Assembly: GCF_013114825.1 (NCBI RefSeq) | Contig: NZ_JAAVLX010000005.1 | Span: forward strand, 310,001-374,000 | Length of the DNA: 64,000 nt | From: Bradyrhizobium australiense | GTDB taxonomy: Bacteria > Pseudomonadota > Alphaproteobacteria > Rhizobiales > Xanthobacteraceae | Direction of reading: 5' to 3' | In this document: positions 51,340 to 60,238 of the stretch, in pieces | Position numbering within the stretch: position 1 is the stretch's first letter | Layout: every line of letters begins with the position of its first letter | Translations under genes and position numbers: made by a program | Notes under the pieces: model-generated | Told to the model about the DNA's origin: nothing | What the model saw: the letters and a program-made list of their open reading frames with translations, nothing else | Databases searched by the model: none

Positions 51340-53603
51340 GCGCGAGCAGCGACGCCATCATCCGGGGCGGAACGCGGCTGCGGGTGCGCGTCAGTGGCGC
51401 CGTGCAGGGTGTCGGCTTTCGTCCGTATATTTATGGTCTCGCTACCCGCTATAGGTTGGCCGGATTCGTCGCCAATGATCCTGATGGCGTGATCATCGAG
51501 GTTGAGGGCGACCTTACGTGCGAGTTTGTGGCCGCTTTGCCACTCGAAAGCCCTCCATTGGCGCGGATCGACCACATCTCCGTTCAGGAGATTGATGCGC
51601 TTGCGGCGAAAGACTTCTCGATCCGCGCCAGCGAACACGGGAGGGTCTCGACGCGGATTGTCGCCGATGCCGCGACATGCCAGCAATGTCTCGATGAGTT
51701 GTTCGACCCGAACAGCCGCCATTACCTCTATCCCTTCATCAACTGCTCTCATTGCGGCCCGCGCTACACCATCGCCGAACGGCTTCCCTACGATCGCCGC
51801 AACACGGCGATGGGGGACTTTGCGATGTGTGCCGCCTGCGCGGGCGAATATGCCGATCCGGCGAGCCGCAGGTTTCATGCGGAAGCGATTGCGTGTCCGA
51901 CATGCGGTCCTCGGCTCAGTCATGGGATCAACGACATTGCCGCGGGGATCGATGGCGGCCAAATCGTCGCAATAAAGGGGATTGGCGGGTACCAGCTGCT
52001 TTGCGACGCTCGCAACCATGATGCCGTGCAGCGTTTGCGCAGGAGGAAGCAGCGCGACCAGAAGCCGTTCGCGGTCATGGTTGGTTCCGTAGAGCAGGTC
52101 AGCGAGATTGCGGCGGCTAATGCCGCCGAGCTCCCACTGCTCGAATCCGTCGCCCGTCCGATCGTCCTCCTGCCGTCGCGCAACAATCTAGCGCCGGCGA
52201 TAGCCCCTGGCCTGTCGCGCGTCGGCGTGATGCTGCCGGCGGCCCCGTTGCATCACCTCATCTTCCATGCGCTTCGTTCGACAGGTGCATGGCATCGGGT
52301 TGAAGGTCCGGTCATTGTCAGCACCAGTGCTAATCCCGGCGGCGAACCGCTCCCGATCGACAACGCGGAGGCGCTGCGGCGGCTCGCGGGAATCGCCGAT
52401 CTGATTGTGACCCATGATCGCGATATTCTGACGCGCGCCGATGATTCGGTAATGGCGGTGGTGGCGGGGCGGCGCCAATTCATTCGTCGGGCCCGCGGCT
52501 ATGTTCCCGAACCTATCCGGCTTGCGAGGTCTGTGCCGCCCGTGCTCGCCGTCGGTGGCGCGTTGAAATCGACCATCACGGTCACACGGGGCAGGGACGC
52601 CTTCGTCTCCCAGCACATCGGCGATCTCGATACGGCTGAAGGCATCCGCTTCTTCGAGGAGACCATCCGGCACCTCACATCGACCCTCGACATCGATCCT
52701 GTCGTCATTGCCCATGATCTGCATCCCAACATGGCGACCACCCGCTTTGCGGAAGCGAGCGGCCGCGCGCTGGTCGCTGTCCAGCATCACCACGCGCACG
52801 CTGCCGCCGCCATCGCGGAGCATGGCCTTGGGGGGCCTACGCTCGCCCTTCTCCTCGACGGCTATGGTTATGGCTCCGACGGCGGCAACTGGGGTGGCGA
52901 GCTATTGTTGTGCGAAGGCGCCGGATTTCGACGAATCGGGCATCTCGCGCCGTTGCAAATGCCCGGCGGAGATCGCGCAGCCCGCGAGCCTTGGCGCATG
53001 GCGAGTGCAATATTTCACTTGCTGGGGCGGAAAAAGGAAATCGGGCTGCGCTTCGCAGCACAGCCGCAGGCCGAGCGTCTGCGGTCATTGCTCGATCAGC
53101 CCGGCGTGGCGACCACGACCAGCGCGGGCCGGCTGTTCGAAGCAGCGGCGGCGCTGCTGGGGATCGCGACTTTGCAGAGCTATGAGGGCGAAGCCGCGAT
53201 GAAGCTCGAGGCATGTGTGGGGCGGACTGCGGTGCTTGAAGAGGGCTGGATGATCGATGGCGACGTGCTGTCCTTTCGCCCGCTGTTTGCGCATTTGATT
53301 GCAAACAACGTTGGCGCCGCGGAGGGAGCCGGGCTATTTCATGGCACGTTCGCAGCTGCCTGCGTTGACTGGGTCGCGCGCGCGGCGCGGGCAACTGGCG
53401 TTGCCACCGTCGTTCTGAGCGGCGGTTGCTTCCTGAACGCGGTACTCGCGGATGAGATCCAGCGCGGCTGCATTGCGGCCAGTCTCACTCCGCTGCTGCC
53501 ACGGCAGGTTCCGCCCAATGACGGTGGCTTAAGCCTCGGACAAGCTTGGATCGCCGCTCTGCAGATTGCACAACGGCCGTCAGCCCCGGAAGGAACAGCC
53601 TGA
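51336..53603 (+). CDS. hypF: Carbamoyltransferase HypF
   Basis: HypF makes the thiocarboxamide on HypE that becomes cyanide on the active-site iron. The 755-residue protein is full length: acylphosphatase domain (SGAVQGVGFRPYIYGLA near residue 24), two zinc fingers (CQQCLDELF...CSHCGPRY and CAACAGEY...CPTCGPRL near 109-190), YrdC-like domain (IVAIKGIGGYQLLCDA) and the O-carbamoyltransferase with VQHHHAHAAAAIAEH near 482 and GGCFLNAVL. It overlaps hypB and hypC. Confidence 0.96.
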   Translation: MSASSDAIIRGGTRLRVRVSGAVQGVGFRPYIYGLATRYRLAGFVANDPDGVIIEVEGDLTCEFVAALPLESPPLARIDHISVQEIDALAAKDFSIRASEHGRVSTRIVADAATCQQCLDELFDPNSRHYLYPFINCSHCGPRYTIAERLPYDRRNTAMGDFAMCAACAGEYADPASRRFHAEAIACPTCGPRLSHGINDIAAGIDGGQIVAIKGIGGYQLLCDARNHDAVQRLRRRKQRDQKPFAVMVGSVEQVSEIAAANAAELPLLESVARPIVLLPSRNNLAPAIAPGLSRVGVMLPAAPLHHLIFHALRSTGAWHRVEGPVIVSTSANPGGEPLPIDNAEALRRLAGIADLIVTHDRDILTRADDSVMAVVAGRRQFIRRARGYVPEPIRLARSVPPVLAVGGALKSTITVTRGRDAFVSQHIGDLDTAEGIRFFEETIRHLTSTLDIDPVVIAHDLHPNMATTRFAEASGRALVAVQHHHAHAAAAIAEHGLGGPTLALLLDGYGYGSDGGNWGGELLLCEGAGFRRIGHLAPLQMPGGDRAAREPWRMASAIFHLLGRKKEIGLRFAAQPQAERLRSLLDQPGVATTTSAGRLFEAAAALLGIATLQSYEGEAAMKLEACVGRTAVLEEGWMIDGDVLSFRPLFAHLIANNVGAAEGAGLFHGTFAAACVDWVARAARATGVATVVLSGGCFLNAVLADEIQRGCIAASLTPLLPRQVPPNDGGLSLGQAWIAALQIAQRPSAPEGTA

Positions 53604-53839
53604 TGTGTCTCTCAGTACCGGCTGAGGTCGCCACAATTCTTCCCGATGACATGGCCATCGTGTCCATCGACGGCATCAGCAAGGAGATATCGATCGCGCT
53701 CATCGATGATCTCGCGGTGGGAGACTACGTCCTTGTCCATGTCGGCTACGCCTTGGCTAGAATCGACCCGGCGGAAGCCGAGCGCACGCTGCAGCTCCTA
53801 AAGGAGCTAGGCAGCGTGGGGCGGGAGCTCCAGTCATGA
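53603..53839 (+). CDS. hypC: Hydrogenase chaperone HypC
   Basis: HypC carries the Fe(CN)2CO unit from HypD to HupL. The 78-residue protein has the essential N-terminal MCLSVPAEV (Cys2) and the GDYVLVHVGYALARIDPAEAERTLQLL helix. It overlaps its neighbours at both ends. Confidence 0.95.
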   Translation: MCLSVPAEVATILPDDMAIVSIDGISKEISIALIDDLAVGDYVLVHVGYALARIDPAEAERTLQLLKELGSVGRELQS

Positions 53840-54975
53840 AATATGCCGACGAATTTCGCGACAAGACCATCGCGCACGGGCTCGTGCGTGCGATTGGCGC
53901 CGAAGCCGATTCGCAAAGGGCATATCGGTTCATGGAATTCTGCGGCGGACACACGCATGCGATTTCCCGCTATGGCCTGGAGGATATATTGCCTGCGAAC
54001 GTTCGCATGATCCATGGGCCGGGTTGTCCCGTCTGTGTTCTGCCCGCCAGCCGGATCGACATGGCGATCAGGCTCGCCGAGCGGCCGGAGATCACTCTCT
54101 GTGTTTATGGCGACCTGATGCGCATCCCCGGCTCGCAGGGAAAAGCCCTGCTGAGCGCCAAGGCGTTTGGCGCCGACATTCGGATGGTCTACTCGACGCT
54201 CGATGCGATCAGAATCGCCGAACAGGCACCGAATCGGGAGGTGGTCTTTTTTGCCATTGGATTTGAGACCACGACCCCGCCGACGGCGGTGATGATCCGG
54301 CTTGCCGAGAAGAAATGGCTGAAGAAGTTCAGCGTGTTCTGCAATCACGTGCTGACGCCCTCGGCGATGCACAGCATTCTCGAGAATCCCGATATCCGCG
54401 ATATCGGGCGGGTCGAAATTGATGGCTTCCTCGGGCCTGCGCATGTCAGCACCATCATCGGCACGGAGCCTTACGAGGTCCTCGCAGAACAATTCGGCAA
54501 GCCGATCGTGATCGCGGGATTTGAACCGCTCGACATGATGCAGGCGATCCTGATGCTGGTGCGGCAGGTGAAGGAAGGCCGACATGAGGTGGAGAACCAA
54601 TACAGCCGTGCGGTGACGCGGAAAGGCAATCGGCGCGCCCAGGAAGAGGTGTCGGATATCTTTGAATTGCGTGACCAGTTCGAATGGCGCGGGCTCGGAC
54701 TCGTACCCCATAGCGGATTAAAGCTAAAGCAGGCTTACGCTCAATTCGACGCCGAGAAACGTTTCGCGATGCACGAAGTGCGTGTCGCCGATAATCCGGC
54801 GTGCGAGTGCGGGGCCATCCTGCGCGGCGTGAAGAGGCCGGTTGACTGCAAGCTATTCGGAACCGTCTGCACGCCGGAAATCCCGATAGGATCGTGCATG
54901 GTCTCATCGGAAGGCGCCTGTGCCGCGCATTGGACGTATGGACGGTTTCGCGATTATCAGTTGAGGCGGGCGTGA
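53836..54975 (+). CDS. hypD: Hydrogenase maturation scaffold HypD
   Basis: HypD is the [4Fe-4S] scaffold on which iron receives CN and CO with HypC and HypE. The 379-residue protein has FMEFCGGHTHAI near residue 34, HGPGCPVCVLP near 62-72, FAIGFETTTPPTA near 140 and the C-terminal cluster cysteines in NPACECGAILRGVKRPVDCKLFGTVCTPE near 318. Confidence 0.96.
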   Translation: MKYADEFRDKTIAHGLVRAIGAEADSQRAYRFMEFCGGHTHAISRYGLEDILPANVRMIHGPGCPVCVLPASRIDMAIRLAERPEITLCVYGDLMRIPGSQGKALLSAKAFGADIRMVYSTLDAIRIAEQAPNREVVFFAIGFETTTPPTAVMIRLAEKKWLKKFSVFCNHVLTPSAMHSILENPDIRDIGRVEIDGFLGPAHVSTIIGTEPYEVLAEQFGKPIVIAGFEPLDMMQAILMLVRQVKEGRHEVENQYSRAVTRKGNRRAQEEVSDIFELRDQFEWRGLGLVPHSGLKLKQAYAQFDAEKRFAMHEVRVADNPACECGAILRGVKRPVDCKLFGTVCTPEIPIGSCMVSSEGACAAHWTYGRFRDYQLRRA

Positions 54976-56021
54976 TGAGAGCAACTGTCTATCAACGCAA
55001 GCTCGACATCGAGAACGGACGGGTCGACCCGTCCCATGGCGCCGGGGGACGCGCCATGGCGCAGCTGATCTCCGGCCTGTTTCACGAAGCCTTCGGCAAT
55101 GAATGGCTCGCCCGCGGCAACGATCAGGCGGCCTTCGATGTTGGCGCCGGCAGGATGGTGATGACGACCGATGGCTATGTCGTTTCGCCGCTGTTCTTTC
55201 CCGGCGGCAATATCGGATCGCTCGCGGTGCACGGCACGATCAATGATGTCGCGATGGGCGGCGCGCGTCCGCTCTATCTATCGGCAACTTTCATCATCGA
55301 GGAGGGCTTCCGCTTCTCGGATCTGAAGACGATTGCGGATTCGATGGGCGAGGCCGCGCGCGCCGCCGGCGTTTACATCATCACGGGTGACACCAAAGTC
55401 GTCGAGCGCGGGAAGGCGGACGGCCTGTTCATCTCGACGACGGGGGTCGGGGTTTTGGCCGATGGGCTCGATCTCTCCGCGGAGAAGGCAAGGGTCGGCG
55501 ACCGCGTGCTGGTCTCTGGCAGTCTCGGCGACCATGGTGCGGCGATCATGTCGAGGCGCCAGAATCTCGCTTTCGAGACCGAGATCGTCTCGGATTCCGC
55601 AGCGCTGCATGATCTCGTAGCCCTAATGGTTGCGGCGGGCGGCAGCAGCATCCGGGTGATGCGCGACCCCACGCGCGGCGGTCTTGCCGCGATGCTCAAC
55701 GAGATTGCGCATCAGTCGGGCCTCGGGTTCCGTCTGCAGGAAGAGGCCATTCCGGTGAAGCCGGCGGTTGCCGCCGCCTGCGAACTCCTTGGGCTTGATC
55801 CGCTACATGTCGCCAACGAGGGCAAGCTCGTTGCCATCGTGGCGCCTGATATGGCCGATGCCGTGCTTGCAGCTATGAGGGCGCATCCGCTCGGGTGCGA
55901 TGCCGCTGATATCGGCGAGGCCGTAGCCGACAGCCATCAGTTTGTGCAGCTGTCAACCAGCTTTGGCGGGGGGCGAATCGTCGATTGGCTGTTGGGCGAA
56001 CAATTACCCCGGATCTGTTGA
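54975..56021 (+). CDS. hypE: Cyanide-forming protein HypE
   Basis: HypE dehydrates its C-terminal thiocarboxamide to a thiocyanate and gives cyanide to HypD. The 348-residue protein has SHGAGGRAMAQLI near residue 20, HGTINDVAMGGARPLYLS, GDTKVVERGKADG near 141 and ends in the required PRIC, whose Cys is the carbamoyl acceptor. It is the last gene of the hup-hyp set. Confidence 0.96.
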   Translation: MRATVYQRKLDIENGRVDPSHGAGGRAMAQLISGLFHEAFGNEWLARGNDQAAFDVGAGRMVMTTDGYVVSPLFFPGGNIGSLAVHGTINDVAMGGARPLYLSATFIIEEGFRFSDLKTIADSMGEAARAAGVYIITGDTKVVERGKADGLFISTTGVGVLADGLDLSAEKARVGDRVLVSGSLGDHGAAIMSRRQNLAFETEIVSDSAALHDLVALMVAAGGSSIRVMRDPTRGGLAAMLNEIAHQSGLGFRLQEEAIPVKPAVAAACELLGLDPLHVANEGKLVAIVAPDMADAVLAAMRAHPLGCDAADIGEAVADSHQFVQLSTSFGGGRIVDWLLGEQLPRIC

Positions 56022-56309
56022 GCACAATAGCAACTTCTGCAATTTCGTTGTTGCTTTGAGCAGATCGCCCGGGCGATTCCTCATGAAGCACTCGTTCGCT
56101 TCGAGCGCATCTAATCAAGCCGACGATGCGGGATGGGACTCGAAAGCGGAACGGCCCACACGTCAATCCTTAACATCAAGCCCTGCTTCAACATCAGTCG
56201 TGTAATGAATTCCGTCCACTCACAAACGTCAAATGAGTCCCGCTATCATGCTGACCGGACCTTAGCAGGGTTCGACGGAACGCAGATTTCGCGGGTAAAA
56301 GCGGACCGT
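56022..56309. other. Non-coding leader region between hypE and hemN
   Basis: No convincing gene. Short frames (for example MNSVHSQTSNESRYH at about 56200) have no recognisable family or good ribosome site. The hoxA gene that often follows hypE in Bradyrhizobium is absent. Confidence 0.5.
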
Positions 56310-56323
56310 TTGATTTGGCGCAA
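56310..56323 (+). promoter_or_regulatory. FixK2-type box upstream of hemN copy 2
   Basis: The site TTGATTTGGCGCAA fits TTG(A/C)-N6-(T/G)CAA. The expected transcript start is near 56357, about 26 nt before the TTG start of hemN. This supports micro-oxic expression as for other rhizobial hemN genes. Confidence 0.7.
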
Positions 56324-56382
56324 AGACACAGGGGAGCGCAGCGCTTAGGAGTGATGCTGATATAAGCTTGGGAAAGTAACCG

Positions 56383-57717
56383 TTGCAGGCCTCAATCCTG
56401 AAAAAGTATTGCGATGCCCGCCTGCCTTGGTACACCATCTATCCAACTGTACCGGAGTTCTCCGCGGAGGTCGGTGCACAGGATTGTGAGAAATGGCTGA
56501 GGCGCCTGCCACCTGACGACTCCGTGTCGCTCTATCTCCACATTCCGTTCTGCCGGTCGATCTGCTGGTATTGCGGCTTTCCTACGGCCATCAGTCGCCG
56601 GGATGCGCCGATCCTCAATTATCTGTCGGTGCTGCGTGAGGAGATCCGTTTGGTCGCGGAGCAAGCGCCGGAAGCGCTGCCCGTGAGCGACGTGCACTTC
56701 GGCGGCGGAACGCCGACCGTCATCACGCCAGCGGAGTTCCTGGCCCTGATGGAACTCCTGCGCCGCCGCTTCGCGTTCAGGAAAACGGCTGCGATCGCCG
56801 TCGAGATCGACCCGCGCACGTTCACGGTCGAGATAGCCGAAGCCTTAGGAGCAGCCGGCGTGAACCGCGCGAGCCTCGGTGTGCAGAGCTTCGATCCCAT
56901 CGTTCAAAAAGCGATCAACCGGGTCCAGAGTAAGGCGCAGACCGCCGCTGCCGTCGAAAATCTTCGCCGGCACGGAATAAGCCGCATCAACTTCGACCTT
57001 ATTTTCGGTCTCCCAAATCAGACGGTGCAGTCCTGCGTCGAGAGCACGACGATGGCGATCGCCATGCGCCCAAACCGGCTTGCGGTTTTCGGCTACGCGC
57101 ACGTTCCTTCGTATATGAAACGTCAGCGCCTGATCGATGACGCAGCGCTGCCGGACAGTGCTGCCCGCGCCGAACAGGCCGCGGCCGTGGCCGATACGCT
57201 GGTCGCCGCCGGCTACCACCAAATCGGGCTCGACCATTTCGCCTTGCCGGACGATGAGCTCGCGCTGGCGCAGAAAGCCGGTCGCCTGCGGCGTAACTCC
57301 TTGGGTTACTCGGCCGACACCTGCAAAACCTTGATCGGCTTCGGCACGTCGGCCATCGGCCGTCTCGGCGACGGTTACGTCCAGAACGATGTTGCAACAG
57401 GCTCCTACAGCCGGCACATCAGAGCTGGCCGTCTGGCGACGTCAAAAGGCTACCGTCTCACCGATGAAGACCGCGTCCGAGCCGCGATCATCGAGCGGCT
57501 CATGTGCGATCTGGAGGCCGACGTGCCGGCAATCTGTGCCGCCCACGGATTTTATGCGAACCATTTTCTCGATTCAGCTGAACGCTTGGCGATGCTCGCC
57601 GAGGACGGGATAGTCGACATCGAAAAGGGTTTCGTCCGCGTGAGGCGGGAGCACCGCTTTGTGATTCGCGCTGTTGCTGCCGCATTCGACGCTTATCTCA
57701 ACCGTTCACCTTATTAA
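56383..57717 (+). CDS. hemN: HemN-like radical SAM protein with altered cluster motif
   Basis: A 444-residue HemN paralog. It keeps Cys57, Cys61 and Cys64 of the SAM cluster (CRSICWYC) but the next conserved Cys is Phe66 (CGFPT instead of CGCHT), and PRYTSYPTA has become PWYTIYPTV. Other blocks are intact: VDVHFGGGTPTVITP-like text, LGVQSFDPIVQKAINR, RINFDLIFGLPNQT, QIGLDHFALPDDEL and the C-terminal HemN domain. In E. coli HemN the equivalent fourth Cys is needed for activity, so normal coproporphyrinogen oxidation is doubtful. An upstream stop at 56377 forces a TTG start at 56383. Confidence 0.9.
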   Translation: MQASILKKYCDARLPWYTIYPTVPEFSAEVGAQDCEKWLRRLPPDDSVSLYLHIPFCRSICWYCGFPTAISRRDAPILNYLSVLREEIRLVAEQAPEALPVSDVHFGGGTPTVITPAEFLALMELLRRRFAFRKTAAIAVEIDPRTFTVEIAEALGAAGVNRASLGVQSFDPIVQKAINRVQSKAQTAAAVENLRRHGISRINFDLIFGLPNQTVQSCVESTTMAIAMRPNRLAVFGYAHVPSYMKRQRLIDDAALPDSAARAEQAAAVADTLVAAGYHQIGLDHFALPDDELALAQKAGRLRRNSLGYSADTCKTLIGFGTSAIGRLGDGYVQNDVATGSYSRHIRAGRLATSKGYRLTDEDRVRAAIIERLMCDLEADVPAICAAHGFYANHFLDSAERLAMLAEDGIVDIEKGFVRVRREHRFVIRAVAAAFDAYLNRSPY

Positions 57718-57795
57718 CAAGCCGCGTAAACGGATCCAAAAGCATCACCGCTCGTCGCTAACAGGACGGCGCCTCGACCATGTAGAAATGGTTCT

Positions 57796-57882
57796 ATGCA
57801 ATCTGATCCAAACTGCCCTCGGTGCGGCAACGATGTCGACGGCCTCTGCGAGCGTCACGTTGGAGACCTGGCACTGCCGTAA
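57796..57882 (+). CDS. Putative tiny cysteine protein (28 residues)
   Basis: An ATG frame encodes MQSDPNCPRCGNDVDGLCE and a few more residues, with a CPRC pair and a third Cys, a zinc-ribbon-like look. No strong ribosome site is seen. It may be a fragment of a transposase or other zinc-finger protein; a real gene is uncertain. Confidence 0.25.
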   Translation: MQSDPNCPRCGNDVDGLCERHVGDLALP

Positions 57883-57986
57883 GCCTTGGCGCCGTAATCG
57901 CCCGGCTGGCCGCTTGGCGAGAAACGATCAACCGCGTTGAGCGGGAGCTGGCGGGCTGGATTAGCCTGTAGCACTCTGGGACGTCA

Positions 57987-58496
57987 TCAAGGCTCGTCCG
58001 CGTTCGGTCCTGAGATCAGTGGCGCGCCCCCGACAGAAACCGGCCCTTGTGGTTTAGTCGATCGCATGGGTTTCCTGGCCGACTCCGAAGCGGCATGGCC
58101 AGGACGATGAACATGAGGAGGAGAAGCCGTGGGTGCCGGACTCTGCAACGAGTCGACCCGTAAAGTGAGCGCTGCGATTTGATCCGAGATTCGTGTTAAA
58201 TCGGCCAGCTGGGCGCTGATGCTGCGGCTGAGTTCCGCGAGCTCATCGCTAGTCTTCTGTTGTCCCGACTGAATCTCCGACAGGGCCGCTCTGTCCTCAG
58301 GTGACAAGCCTGGCATTGGGGCAACTTCACGGGCCGCCGACGTCTCGACAAAGTGTTCGACGTTGGTCCAAAAATAGGCTCCTGCAGCGCACACGAGGAT
58401 AACTACGAGCACTAAAACCCACGGAACGCGTCTCGGCGACGTGTGCAATACCGGCGGCAACTCCGAACCGGTTGCTTGATCCATCATCTCTATCAT
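57987..58496 (-). CDS. Membrane-anchored coiled-coil hypothetical protein
   Basis: A 169-residue protein with one membrane segment near residues 27-45 (VPWVLVLVVILVCAAGAYFW), then a helical region rich in heptads (RAALSEIQSGQQKTSDELAELSRSI, QLADLTRISDQIAALTLRVDSL) likely to form a coiled coil, and a Pro-rich end. I recognise the type from Bradyrhizobium genomes but not a function. The start at 58496 or at the Met at 58484-58487 is possible. Confidence 0.75.
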   Translation of the reverse strand: MIEMMDQATGSELPPVLHTSPRRVPWVLVLVVILVCAAGAYFWTNVEHFVETSAAREVAPMPGLSPEDRAALSEIQSGQQKTSDELAELSRSISAQLADLTRISDQIAALTLRVDSLQSPAPTASPPHVHRPGHAASESARKPMRSTKPQGPVSVGGAPLISGPNADEP

Positions 58497-60238
58497 CCCT
58501 CGCTCGATGTCGCGGCCCGGGTTGGCTTTGCTCGTTGACGCGCTATCACACGAGGGTCAAGAGCTGCAACGAGCCGCAACCATCGACAAACCGTTATCCG
58601 CAAGTTGCCCTCATCGTTTCATCCACTCCTGTGATCGGTGCGTTGACACTTTTTGCGCATCGCCGGCTCCTACATCATAGCGCTACTGCAAAGCAATACT
58701 TCTCGTCTTCATAGGCCATCGCGCAGCATTTCCTCGACATTCAGAAAAACTCTGCGAACAATCTCCATTTGCCGGCCCGAATGCGAGCCAGTCGTTATTT
58801 CCTGAATTATCCTTCAGGCTCGTATCGAGCCAGGCATCGCCACTTACCGTGGCCCGCAAGTCCATCCCTTGACGAGACGCGCCACTTAGAGCTCTACGAG
58901 CTGTCGGTTGGGGCCACTCTTCACGCGCCGGAACACTCGGCTCGTGCCCAAATACTCTTGAAGCTATCCTGGCCTGCGCAGTCGAATACGGAGCACAACG
59001 CCAACTGTGTTGAGCCCAATTGCACAGGAAAATCTTGGGGAAAATAAACCCATTCGGAGGGTCCGGCGGTCGGCATAAATCTGCAAGCTCAATGACGCCC
59101 TTCCTCTCGCCTACGTCACCGACATACTGAGGATGATCGTCAATGGTCACCCGAACGACGAACTCAGCCAACTTCTTCCCCGGGCCTATCCGGGCAACCC
59201 TTCAAAGCCGTCGCTTGAAAACGACGCTAATGATGCAGATCAACAAATCGCGGTTTCACTGCGTTCCCGCCGAGAGATGGGCGCGTAAAGAGCTGAGCGG
59301 CTGCAGCGCTCACGAGTGACCGCCGCCCGGTTTCCACCGGACCGATGTCACCATCGCCGGAGTTCGTCTAGTTGTCGAGGAGGCCTCATCCGGAGCAGCG
59401 AAACAGCCACGATCCCTGCATCGACAGGCAACGCCTTGCGACCCAGTCAACTACTAACGTCAGCAGTTGGAGGAAATGACGGATATATGGCAATCGGCGG
59501 TTGATGAAGGTCGCGCGGGTCACACGTCAAGGAACTGGGATGCAATATAGAACTGGCCGCTCCAACGGTCCTAATGGATGTGCCAAGACGTCTGCGGCTA
59601 TCAAATCGGCTCCAACCGCGATCTCTCCTTTCTTATGCATGCCCATGATGGACCTTCTGGGTACACAAGTTTCAAAGCTCTCTGGGCTTCGGGCCTCTCA
59701 GTTGCCTCGTCTCTCGGCTGCCGCGATGACAGTGAAGCATCATGGAACCAACGCGTCGTCGCTGGCGTGCGAGCCCGGCTTTCTGATGACTGCTATCTTC
59801 TCGAAGAAGACGTCTTCTTCGATCAGAATGCTGCACGGCCGAAATCCTTATGCTTGTGGTGGAAGAGGCGGGTCGTTCGCAGTGTATTGGTGGCGAGGAC
59901 AGCAAGGCGTCGTCCGCCCCTCGCCACTATCTCGCCGAGCGAAGGAACCGAATAAAGCCGGCCGCTCTCGACACCGAAGCAGCGCAACAGAACTGCGTTG
60001 GAACAGTCGATTAGCTTGGCCGCGGCATGGCGTGCTCGACACGTGCCTCGCCGATGAAGCCAATAGCGTGCCGGCCGGTGACGAGGTGGGAAGGCTCAGC
60101 GAGTATCGCTGAGATAGACGAGCCGATTGCTGCCAAGCCCCGGAGCCTACGGACATTAGAAAGTTGGGAGGCAGCTCCGGACCAATCAGGCCGGAGCGCA
60201 ATCCATTCAAGACTAGCAATACGGACGCGGAGTTCACT
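58497..60238. other. Long gene-poor stretch
   Basis: Several frames of 120-200 codons occur on both strands (for example minus 58683-59171, plus 59501-60112) but overlap each other and resemble no known family. GC is lower than in the operons. I see no tRNA, terminator or promoter motif of note. It is probably accumulated remnant DNA. Confidence 0.5.

Noticed and set aside
59501..60112. A 203-codon plus-strand frame before the porin
   Set aside because: Residue composition looks random and other frames of similar length overlap it on both strands.
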